From positions 1,244,001 to 1,308,000 of the forward strand of contig NC_061805.1 of the NCBI RefSeq assembly GCF_021462225.1: DNA of 64,000 nucleotides, given 5' to 3'. The stretch is from Girardinichthys multiradiatus. Lineage: Eukaryota > Chordata > Actinopteri > Cyprinodontiformes > Goodeidae. The notes under the pieces are model-generated. The model was not told where the DNA came from and made no database searches. It saw nothing but the letters and a program-made list of their open reading frames with translations. This document shows, in pieces, positions 1-11,700 of this stretch. The translations under genes and the position numbers were made by a program. Position 1 is the first letter of the stretch, and every line of letters begins with the position of its first letter.

Positions 1-454
1 TCTCTTTTCCATTGCTGTGAAGAATCTAGAACAATCAATCAATGTCCTGACTCTCAACAATCAATTAATGTCCTAATTTTAATTCCGCTTCATAGGAGAG
101 GTTTCCAGCCTAAAAGGCCTATTTGGGGTCATGCCACAACATCAGTAGAATTTAAGTTCAGATTTTAGCCACTCTCAAACCTTCAGTTGTTTTTTTAGCC
201 ATTCAGAATTTGTCTTGCTGATGTGGTTTGGATCATTGGTTCTTGTTTGACTTCTTGGATAAGTTAGTAATGCAGTCTTGGAGTAATTTCAGCAGGCCGG
301 CCACTCCTGGGAGTGTTCACCACTGTTCCATGTTTTCTCTATTTGTGGATAATGGCTTTCTCTGTGGTCCTCTGGTATCCCGATGTCTTATAAAGGCCTT
401 TGCAGCCGTTTCCAGGCTGATAAATGTCAATGACTTCTAAAGGTCTGTCACCAT
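1..454 (-). mobile_element. Degraded Tc1-like transposon fragment
   Basis: Read on the minus strand in broken frames, 430 to about 240 resembles the helix-turn-helix region of a common fish Tc1-like transposase (VIDIYQ, QRTTEKAIIHK, EHGTVVNTPRSGRPAEITP). Stops and frame changes abound. No terminal repeat is visible, and the left end is cut by the window edge. Confidence 0.6.
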
Positions 455-1837
455 CATCAATTCAATTCAATTCAATTCAATTCAATTCAAAAATACTTTA
501 TTAATCCCAAAGGGAAATTAAATGTTGTTATAGCTCATATTATGAAGCAGGTGTATGATGGCATCTTCAACTCCAACTCCACAGCGATAAGAAAACTGAA
601 GGAGGTCCTGATGGTTTACCGTTTGCTTACTCAGGTGGGCCAACAGGAGTCTCTCTAGGACCTTCATGATGTGAGATGTCAGGGCAACAGGTCTATAGTC
701 ATTGAGGACTGATGGGTGAGTTTTCTTTGGTACCGGAACAAGACAGGAGGTCTTCCACAACACCGGAACCTTCTTCTGGGCCAGGCTAAGGTTGAAGAGG
801 TGCTGCAGAATCCCACAGAGCTGCTCTGCACAGGCCTTCAGGACTCTAGGGCTGACATGATCTGGACCTGCAGCCTTATTCTGATTCAGTCTCTCCAGTT
901 GCATCTTCACTTGACTTCTTGAGACACACAGGTGGAAGGGGGAAGCAAAGGGAGCATCAGCATCTTCTCATATGGTTGAAGGCAAACATGTAGAAGCAGA
1001 AGGGTCTAGGGCTGAGGTGGAAGATAAAAAATGTGAGGTGTTACTGGACAGCTGTGGGTCCCGTGGGTCAAAGAAAGATGGAATGTCTGTTTGGCTGTGA
1101 GCAGGAGAGGAGGATGCAAAGTTTGTTTCTGAACTGAACCTATTGAAGAATGTCTTCAGTTCATTGGCTCTGTCCAGACCTCCATCGGTCTGATCTTCCT
1201 TCTGCTTGAAGCCTGTGATCTTCTTCATTCCTGTCCACACATCTCTGATATTGTTTTGCTGGAGCTTGCTCTCCAACTTCTTCTTGTACACCTCCTTGCT
1301 GTCTCTTATCTTGACTTTAAGTTGCTTCTGTAAACTCCTCAATAATTCCCTGTCTCCCTCTCTGAAGGCTCTTTTTTTCTTGTTAAGCAGGTCCTTCAGG
1401 TCACTGGTGATCCAAGGTTTGTTATTGGGGAAGCATCTCCAATAACTTCTCATGTCTTCATAACTTCAGAATCTCACGGTTCTGGTGGGGTTGATGTTAT
1501 CCACACAGAAGTTTATATAGTCGGTTACACACTCAGTCATGGCATTGATGTCCTCTCCATGTGCCTGGCACAGTGTGTCCCAGTCTGTAGCCTCAAAGCT
1601 ACTTTGCAGAGCTTCTTCAGCTTCCTGTGACCATTTTCTCACAGTCCTCTTTATTACAGGTTGCCTCTGAACAAGGGGCTTATATTTCGAGCAGAGAAAA
1701 ACAAGATTGTGATCTGATTTGCCTAGAGGAGGTCTTGCTGTAGAGATGTATGAGTCCTTGACATTTGCATAAAACAAATCCAACGTTTTGTTTTCTCTGG
1801 TAGTGCAGCTGACAAATTGTTGAAACATTATTATCAA
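455..1837 (-). mobile_element. Rex/CR1-like LINE, 5'-truncated and internally deleted
   Basis: Minus-strand pieces in LINE order: C-terminal endonuclease (1837-1466, with LDLFYANVKDSY and GKSDHNLVFL), linker (1453-968, PWITSDLKDLLNKKKRAF) and N-terminal reverse transcriptase (910-518, NKAAGPDHVSPRVLKAC, LNDYRPVALTSH). The catalytic RT core is missing: the frame jumps straight to a 3' tail with AATAAAG and (TTGAA)n at 457-489. It is the same broad family as the copy at 27820-29345. The clade name is from general similarity only. Confidence 0.8.
457..489. repeat. (TTCAA)n simple repeat, LINE 3' tail
   Basis: About six tandem TTCAA units (TTGAA on the minus strand) next to the AATAAAG-like end of the LINE. 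Such pentamer tails mark the 3' end of this LINE family; a shorter one is at 21423-21436. Confidence 0.85.
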
Positions 1838-2640
1838 CTTTATTTATAAAGCACTTTAAGATAAAAACAATACCAGTACAAAATTAAGTAACATCAAATC
1901 TCAGTTGGGTTGAAAGCCAGTGAGTAAAAGGAAGTTTTGAAATGAGTTTTAAAAATGGGCAGTGAAGGGGACTGTTGAATGTGCAAGGGTAGAGCATTCC
2001 ATAACTTCGAACCCCCAATAGAGAAGGCCCTGTCGCTTTTAAGCTTCTGCTTTGAGCTGGGAACCACCAGGAGCAGCTGATCAGCGGATCTAAGGGACCG
2101 GTTGGGGGTGTAGCGGTGGAGAAGCTCTACCAAGTAGGGCGGGGTTATTTAAGACCTTAAAAACAAACAGAAGGATTTTAAAATGAACTCTCAAATACAC
2201 TGGGAGCCAATTAAGAGAAGCCAGGACCGGACTAATATGCTCCCTTTTACGTGTTCCTGTTAAGAGATGTGCTGCAGCATTTTGCACCAGCTGCAGACAA
2301 GCGAGTGAGGACTGGCTGACTCCACGATACAGGGAATTAAAGTAATCCAATCGCAATGAAACGAAAGCATTGATTACTGTTTCCAACTGTTGCCTTGAAA
2401 GGATGGCTTTCATTTTTTCTATTTTTCCTCAAATGATTAAAGTTAGACTTCAACGTGGCTCTTATTTGACTGTCAAGTTTAAAATCATTGTCTGTCTTAA
2501 AATCAAGATTTGCTACCGTGGACCTAACATACATTGCCAGGGAGTCAAGAGCAACCAGAGGACTCAGACATCTTCCACTGGTCCAGAAATAGGAACCTCT
2601 GTCTTATTCTCATTAAAATGTAAGAAACTGTCAGATTACT
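1828..2640 (-). mobile_element. L2-clade LINE, C-terminal reverse transcriptase and 3' end
   Basis: Minus-strand frames 2534-2337, 2413-2090 and 2133-1894 give the typical L2 C-terminal order: INAFVSLRLDYFNSLYRG, QNAAAHLLTGT, LASLNWLPVYLRVHFKILLF, RAFSIGGSKLWNALPLHIQQ. The frames are broken by indels. The 3' end (TTTATAAAGCACTTTAAG read on plus) adjoins the LINE at 455-1837. Confidence 0.82.
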
Positions 2641-2773
2641 GTCAGTGATCAGCTCTGGGTGTGGCTAAAGATAGTGAAGTAAAAATATGGTTAATAGCAG
2701 TTAACTAATGATTAACAATGGGGCAAAACTTATATAAAAAAAAAATGTGTGCATGTGTGTGTGTGAAACTGAC

Positions 2774-2915
2774 CCTCCCCTGGTCCTTCCAGGGAATACC
2801 ACGGAGGCGGGTGTAAAGCTGCAGATGCTCCCTGGCAGTTAGATCATCAAACAGAGCGTCAAACTGTGGACAATAGCCAATACTCTGTTGAACACGTAAG
2901 AGGTCCTTCAGGATA
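2774..2915 (-). CDS. abca2: abca2 exon (window exon 38; NBD2 Q-loop)
   Basis: 142 bp. Encodes [40 protein letters not shown] and PWKDQGR. Acceptor TTTGTGCAG sits next to a (TG)n tract; donor GAGG|GTCAGT; ends in phase 0. The NBD2 signature, Walker B and C-terminal exons are not found before position 1, so they lie outside the window. Confidence 0.96.
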
Positions 2916-2925
2916 CTGCACAAAC

Positions 2926-2969
<44 letters not shown>

Positions 2970-5688
2970 TCAGTCCAAATGTGGTCCTGCAGCACAAAAT
3001 TATGCCTACAGATTTTACAAAAACAGTCAGTTTTAGTCTGAAGCTGCTTAGGAACATCACAGTATAACTGCTCAGGCATGTGCGGTTGTCACTTCTTTCA
3101 GCTGTTTTTTCTGAAACCAGTGGACCACCATAAGTTGCTGTTCCTGCACCTCTTTTTCTCCTTGACAGTCCAGCAAGTACATTTTTATATTTTGCATTTA
3201 AACTTCTGCTTGAAAAACCCAAAACCTCCTGTGGTCCGCAAAGAACCCTGCAAAGAAAACCTATGCACAATTTGAAGGTGCATGCACTTCTCCCCCAATT
3301 ACAAGCTTTATTTCACTGGGAGGGCATGGTGGACTGAAGCTGCAGGGTTCCTCTACACCCTACCTAGGACAGAGATAAGCTTCATTTTATTAACAAACTG
3401 CCATGTTCTCATCCTGCATAATTTGTGCATAGTCAAAATCATCTCCTGCTCCTTCACATGTAATGAGGAATTCACTGCTGATGCAATATTGATGCACCCC
3501 AGAAGACGTCTTCAAGACCCTGCAGGGGGAATTTAAATTTCTGGCTGATGTGCTGTGCTCAATTCTGAAGTTGGATTTGGAGCTTAATTAGTACTTATCT
3601 ATGGATTCTAGACCTTTATAATGGAAGTTAACAAGCTGAATTTTAAGATTCTGGTCTTATCTGTTTTAAAATGCACTGCTGTTTAAGCTCCCAAAACAAG
3701 AACAACAGGTCAATATAGAAACCATGGTTTATTTTCATAGAAGGAGATAGTTGAGAACCTTTCCTAGCACTGACCTGTTTCCATTGATGAAAGCCTCTCC
3801 TCCTGTTGTGCACTCGTCTCCTGTGAGCATCTTAAAAGTGGTGGTCTTCCCCGCTCCATTCACTCCAAGCAATCCAAAGCACTCTCCAGGCCGGACACCG
3901 AGACACAGGCGGTCCACTGCCAGTATGCGACCCATCTTCCTGGATTTATACACCTGCGGGGTAACGGAGTAATATTGTAAAACACTAAGCCTGGGTCATA
4001 GTTTTCCAAATCAACGTGACCATTTTAAATGTCAAGTTGCTTTGCTGGTCTGTACAACAGGTTACACATAGCGTAGACCTTTGTGAGAACAAACAATGAA
4101 ACCTTTGTCAGGTTCTCGATCTGCAGCATATCACTGTCAGCATCCCCTCGCAGCACTCTTCGTCTTTCACAGGCCACATCTGCATCATCATCATCAATAG
4201 GCTGGCAGCTGACCTGCACCCTCCTGCATAGATGCACAGGTAGACACATTTCAAGCTGCTTATTGGGATTTCTTTATAGATTCAGGTAATGAAAATAAAA
4301 TAGTGTCTTTTTGACAAGCTGCTAATAAAGTAGCTAAAGATCCTATTTAAAATAGTTTTTTTGCTTCTTTGTCAAGAAAACCCTTTTTTTCCTCAGCTTC
4401 TTCAACATGATAATGATGATGGATTTATTTAAATTAATTTGAAGCATTGTCAGCAGACATTACCATGAAAAATACTGCCACATACATACACAAACATATA
4501 CAATGGTGTAAACAGCAAAGAAATTCTGGATTTAAATCATTTTGTACTGAGAAAAGAGGAATGCAGTGCCTTCACCCTGAAGAGAGCAGCTCAAATAAAG
4601 AGCTTGGTGTGTGTTTATTTTCTGCTACAGAAAACTGGCCTTGGTTAGTATTTATGCCTGAATGCTTTACAGGTCAGAGCTAAGTGAATAAACGTTCCAC
4701 AAAATAATCCTCTAAACATGGTCAGGTCCTGGACTGCAAAGAATATGCTGACAAAGTAGAAAAACTTTCAAAGACCTTAAGAAACCACTTGATAATGACA
4801 TTTACAACTATGAACCATGCTTATGGACAGTGGACTTCTGATGTGATAGATAACAGTTTATTGTAAATGATGGAAAAAAACAAACTGAAAACATAGAAAT
4901 GTGCAAAAACTAACACAAAACCCCAAAATAACAGGACTAATAAAAATAACTTAATTTGGGTCTTAGCCCCACGTTCTTTGTCTCTCACTGTGAACAAACT
5001 AGAGTTTTAAGCTCAGCAAATCCAACTTCATAAAATGTAGATGCAGGTTGTGCGGTACTGAGCAGGAGTCTGAGCAGGTACCTGCCCTCCTTCACAGTGA
5101 GTTTCTAAAATATGTTGCTGCTGGCATTCTGACTCTATGACCTCCCTACAGCTTTCCGTTTAACTGTTACAATCAATACCACTTACTGTCAGAAGCATAG
5201 ACCATAACCTGTTTTTGAGCCAACTTAGCTTAAGACCTGGTATATATCACCCACCATAATCCATGTTCCATCACTGCCTGCATCATCTTTCATGTCTTCC
5301 CATATTAAATGACTTAAATATATTTTAGTTAGAAATGCAATTCTCTTTAAGCAGAGGGGCTGTAACCGTTTATCATCTAGTGGCTGTGAAGAAAGTGCAT
5401 TACATTAGGAATCTTTTCACATATACAAGTCGTCCAGAAGTATAAAGAAGTTAGCATTGAGCACAACTGTTGAACAGAAAGCTGGAGCTGGAAAGATCAG
5501 TTAGGATCAGTCACTGACAGGAAATGAAACGGGGTTTTCCTCACTCACGGGGGTTTCCTGAGGAAGTTGTACTGGCAGAGGATGGTGATGAGGAAGCCAA
5601 CAAAGCCTTCAATCGTCATAGCAACAAGTCCTCGAGTCACAATATCCCACTCAAATGGAGACTTCATCTTGTCAAACTGACCTGTAAC

Positions 5689-5719
<31 letters not shown>

Positions 5720-8700
5720 TAAACAGTAACCAGCTGGATGTTAAATTGTTCCAGTCCTTGAAAAAGCTGGACCACATATGAGGGAAATGTTCATATCTGA
5801 CAATGAAAGTTATCTATTGCTATGTGAGGCTGTGTGCTCCCAGGTAAATTACTGTGGCACTGTCTCTCAAAATGCAACAATGTCATTCAGGAGAATGTTA
5901 AGTTTTACACATCTAAAAAGGATGTGCGATGAAGTTAAGTGGCTCACTCTGCATACTTGGAAAAAGAGCTGCTAATCAGGCTGGAAAATTGAGTTGTTTC
6001 TCCATCTCTGTGTGGAAAAACCGGTCCAAAACCGGTCCTGAGACCTCCGAACTTTCATCTGCTGGTGAAACTGCTATAGTACAAGTTTGAAGGAATTACA
6101 GATTCATTATGTTGTAGGTAACAGTCCAAGCTTTGGTTTATGAAAGCATAGTAGGGACTGTCCCCTAACCCTGCTGCACTCCATGTGTGGCAACCTAACA
6201 AAGTTTCTACCTATTTTGGCGTAGTATTCATTGATGTACTCGTTATAGGCCATCTCCATCAGACCGTGACCTAAGTTGTAGTTGGGGAAGATGAGGAAAC
6301 AGGACTTCAAGTAGGTGTTGACCCTCTTCAGATCCTGGAAAAAAAAAGAAAATGATCCAAAAATAAAATACAGCAGTTAGGCATGGGTCCCTTTAAATAA
6401 GGTTCAAAAACGCTACGGGTTCACAACCCCAGAAATCTTCAATCACAACATTCCTGTGGTTAAAAGACCTTTTAATGACACATCAGAGAAAGTGACCGGA
6501 TGTTTCTCTAGTTTTATGAAGCAAAGCAATGCAGCATCTGCCTCTTCCCCTCCTATTGCTGTGCACTGTAGGTCAGCTGGCTAAAATAATCCACCTACCT
6601 TTAAACCTACAGATGACAAGATTTAAGTGACATGTCTGTAAAGCAGCTGATTGGTTAACCAGTTAGTAACAGTTTGCTATGCTTGTGTTACTCTATAAAG
6701 AGCAGAACAACAAAAAGGTCAAATATTGTGTGACAAACACTTGAAACTGCTGCTTGATACTGAATATAGCATGCATACGAATGTCTAAATGTGCTACATA
6801 ACATTACTATAACTGTAGGATATTACTTTTCATCAGTAAGCATAATTGTTGCTTATAATCTTCAGCAGAGCTGAAATATTTTTTTTAGCTTTACCAACAT
6901 GTTATAATAGTTGAAGGTAACCTGAAAAGGTTTAGTCTTAAGTCTTATCAGTCAAGTTTTTGAATTAAGTGGAAATGAATAATTGTAGTCTGATATTATC
7001 TTCTTATCTTTAAGGTGTGGTGTGGTTAAAACAAATTATTGATGTAACGGCCTATTAATTAGTTTACAGTGTGCAGTTGTAACAGTCAAACACCTTGTCA
7101 TGCTCAAACAGCTGCAGGAGGAAAGTGGCCACAGTTGCAGTGATGCCTATGAAGAGGTTAATGACGATGAGGAATACGTAGGCTGTACTGGGAACTTCAA
7201 ACCAGAAGGATGCTGGATACATGATGGGAGTGATGGACCACCTGCAAGGAAAGCTTGTGTGGGTCAGAACATAAAGTAGAACCAGGCCGACTCAGACTCA
7301 TAATTCCAGTCTACAATGGTAGAAAAAGAATAATAGAGTCTCACCCGTAGAGGAGAAAGAGGGAGAGGACAGCTGGGAAGTTGGTTGGGGAAGTGTAGGC
7401 CGGCAGGTCGAATACAAACAGAATAAGAACGCAGCATGTGGCAGGTACCAGGTAGTTCAGCTGAGGACAAAAGGAAGACAAAAACCTGTTCTCAGCTGGA
7501 AACAGACTGCAGCATTAACAGCATGAGCAACAGAGACATTATGTGTTTGTCCTGCTCACCATGTCCCAAATATAGTTAGCCAGCCAATAGATGACAGGGT
7601 CACAGCCGCTGACAAACTGTAGGTGTTTGGCTTTAGTGGATTTCTCTGCAACCAGGAAAACCACAAAGCTGGCAGGTACAAAGGACATGGCAACAATAAT
7701 GAAGATGGCGATCACCACGTCTGTGCCCTGGAGCCTGCAGATGTAGAGATGAATGTGTGAACAGCCATTCTACACCAACAACACAACAATTAGACTCAGA
7801 CTGAATCTTTACAAGTACTGATGGTTGCATAATTGTTGTTTATAATCTTCAGCAGAGCTGAAATATTTTGTCATTTTTACCAACATGTTATAATAGTTGA
7901 AGGTAACCTGAACAGATGTAGTCTTAAGTCTTATCAATCAGAGTTTTTGCATTAAGTGGAAATGAATAAATGTGGTCTGATATTGTCTTCTTATCATTAG
8001 GGTGTGGTTATAACAAATTATTGATGTAACCTAGCCTAATAATTACTTTACAATGTACACGATGTGTTTGATAGTTTTTGCTTGATTGATTCTACAAAGA
8101 GATTCACATAAAAAGACCGAACAACTGTTTTAGACTGGCATATTTACAGAAGTCTTCTTCCTGAAACACTTTCTCTCCACTAATGAGAATAACTTGCTTT
8201 GTTTTGCATCGTTTAAAACACAAGACATATTTACACACATCATCATGGGCATAAATGGCATATCATTGTTGGCCTTTTAGTTAGTTATTTAAAATGAGGG
8301 TGGATGAATTGCCCTCAAGAAAGACAGGAGAAGATCTACATTGAATTTAAACTTGTGCACCCACTTCTTGTTTGAAAACATGTTCCAAGTTGTATCTGTA
8401 AATGACTGGAAAAACAAAAGATCAACATCCCCAAATTATTCATGGTGATTGTAAAGTCCTGCTGGATGCACCTATAATAATAATACACATCTCACGCTTT
8501 TGACTATAAATAGAAACTGCCATTCATTTTTCAGCCTTACAGACACATTTGGCTTGTGTAAAAGTGATCTGGTAGCGGCGACTGGAGACACGACGGAAGC
8601 CTCAGAGTGCAAAGTCCTGCATAACTTTTAGAATTTACGTTCAGTTTAATGTAATATACATAATTGCTTGTTACTGAACTTACAAATAGTCCAAAGAAAG

Positions 8701-11700
8701 GCTGGCACTGGTTCGATTCATTGGATGATTGGTCAGTGTGATACCTCAAAAAACAAAACACACAAAAACAAGGATGTTTTAAGACTAGGCAGTTGGGAGT
8801 TGGTGCAAAATGACAAAACTGAAAAAAAATAAAAAATAAAGGCTTGGGTACCATAAGCAGCAGGGTTGCCTTTGGATGCAGGCAAATTGGCGCGCAGGAT
8901 GGCATTGTTCAGTACGTTCAGATAGGTTGGCATGCTGTGATAGCCTTTGTTGTTGAACAGGACCTGGACACAAGGAGGCGCTTTAAAAGAAACACATTCA
9001 ATTGTAATGGTACGGCACAGACCCTCAAGCTGCCTGTCTCACCTGAGCTGATCTGCGTACTGCTATCTTGCGAACCATTGTAGGGATGTTTCTTCCAAAG
9101 GATGCAGGGATGGATTTCTGGATGTTTCCCACAGTTAAACCACCGTATCTGTTACAAACCAAGAAAGCAGAGAGAAAACAGCATGTAAGTTCTTCTCAAA
9201 CATATAACATCCAATAGTGTTTCCTATTTTTTTTAATGTGTCGCTAAAATATTTCAGCAAACTATCCCAAGAAGAGTTTGGATACTCTGAAATATTAAGG
9301 TGAAATAAAAACTGACAGCCTAAACAGCCCTAATTTAAATTAAATGAAAAGGCACAAAAATAAAAATTTTAAAGAGAAAAATCAGCATAATAGAACCTGT
9401 ATGCATTTTAAGAAAGATTTTCTTGCTTCAGCTGGCCTGTACGGTACTACCTGTGAAGCCGCACTCTGTCTGAAGTGAAGAGCAGATACTCAGAGACATT
9501 CCGCCCTGTGATGTCCACCAGGATATCCCCCGTCACCACCTTCATGAGAGGGGGACGTCCTCCGACCCCACTGGGGCAGGAGAAGCCTGTGCCCTGCATG
9601 GAGCAGATGCATCGCACCGGCTCGTGGATGGACAGAGGGAGGGTGGGAGGAGAAGTAACAGGCTCTGAGAAAACAACAAAGATTTATTTAACACAGCAGA
9701 GAGTTTATTTCTGTTCGTATTATTGATTAACAATGTAATTTTTGTTTTTAATAATTCAAGGAATATTAGAAGTGTAAATAAATAAATGTTTTTTCTTACA
9801 GGACAGCATAGCTTCTCAGTTTTTTTAACAAACACATGGTATTTGTTACAGAATCAGGATTTGCTTTAAAAGCTCTGTTCAGTCTGAATAAAGTATTTAG
9901 TGCCACATGACAACAGAACAAACAGAGGCTTCTGAGAAGGGAGTTCTTTCTGAATTCAACCTGTAACAAGATAGCCTGAAAAGTGTGTGCATAGTCCAAA
10001 AACCAAAACACGACTAAAGATAGCTTTATGTTGAATGTGGATCTTAGGGTGGAAATACACTATGTGTCACTCAGTTTGTCATCTACACACCTGCACACAC
10101 TGTGCAGCAATCCCACAGGCTGAGCATACATGTGGCGACACGTTAAAACTTTACAGAATCAAATGACAATAATCATTGAAAATGAAATATTTTAAATATC
10201 ACAATTGCAAAAGATTATTTGGATGCAATATTTAGCAGGACATTATACTTCCTTCCTGGATTCACTGGCTCTGCAAGGCAATGAAATATTTGGCCAGTTT
10301 GATGGACTGCCTTTTTTACAGTGGCGGATGCTGGTCTTTCAAGGAGGAGAAGCTCAATTTCAAGATCGTTGATTTGCTGATTCGCTCATTTTGCTGTCAA
10401 TCAAAAAGGGATTCAGGCTCAGACAGATCATCCAATCATCATGCAGAAGCATCCGAGCCAGTCGAGGCCAGCCCACTGCCCCATAGACCCCCAGAGACGC
10501 TGAGCGTCCAATAGGCGGGACAAAGCCCAGCATTTTTGCTTCGCAATTGAACTCACTGTTTCAAGCATTTTGAAGCTGCAGGAATGAGTGAGAGGAAAGC
10601 CGCGTCGTTACCAGTGATAAGAAGCTGATTCTGAACAAAAGTTGAGCACGTTGTAGCACATATTTAGCCATTGACATGTACACACAACAGTATATATTTG
10701 ATCACTTATTTTTTTGACATTTTAGGTGAATCTGAGCTTCCCTTGCAGTCTTAGAGCAATCACCCCTGCCTTGTACCTCAGACCATGATCCTTAACCTCA
10801 CACAGCGGGCTGTGGAAGTTGTAATATTGGAAATGGAATAGAAGTGTGAGAAAAATGTCCGTGATAGAGTCATTGTAAAACCAATGTTTGCAATATCACA
10901 ATAACAGGATTGTTGCAATATGTGGTTGGATATCACTTGCAATGCGCTGGCACTGTGCATGGCAGTCGAATGCTCTTTAACTGGCCTTAATGCCCACACT
11001 ACATGAATATTTTTTGTGGCTGAGATGGCAAAACTCAGCACTGATAAAAAAGAAGAGTCAGAAACATGTGGGTTAGTCATAAATCATTTTGGCATCACAA
11101 TATGTATTAATAATGCAATTACCTATGTTTTAATTGTGCTGCACTAATCCAACTTTATCACAATTTCATACTTTTCTAACATTACTAATATCAAATGTTG
11201 GCAACTGTGAACTGACACATTAAAGCTTTAAAGAACCTTTACTTGAATCAGACCTTGGTCTTCATAAGTAGGTGCAGCTAAATACTGTAAGGATGTTGTC
11301 ATGTCAAGCAGTGATGATGTAAAAAGTGACATGTTTTAGGACTGAGAGCAACAAAGGGTTGGTGTACTTCAGTCTTATGATTTATAAAAGTGTAATGCAC
11401 ACGGTGTTTGGACTCAGAGCTTTGCCTCAGGCGTTGGACTCACCATGGACTGTGGTTGGAGGGGCAACTGTAAAATTCCACAACCCATCAACAAAACGAG
11501 GGTCTGGGTCATCTGAGGGAGCCGGGGAAGGGGGTGGGGGGACGAAGTTGGATAGGGGGACCCCCTGGGTGAAGGAGTCAAGACACATGGAGTCAAAGTA
11601 CTGGGCAGCCAGGGTCTTGGAGTTGTTGGCACTGGGATTGAGGGTCTGGGCCAGCTGGTCCAGGGTGCTGTTGAAAGGAGTCTTAAGGACACATGTTGCC

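Noticed and set aside
457..489. CRISPR-like short repeats
   Set aside because: Pentamer tandem without spacers; it is a LINE tail, and the genome is eukaryotic.
2705..3270. Frames with long Cys-Val runs
   Set aside because: The runs come from translating the CA microsatellite; only the NBD2 exon inside is real.
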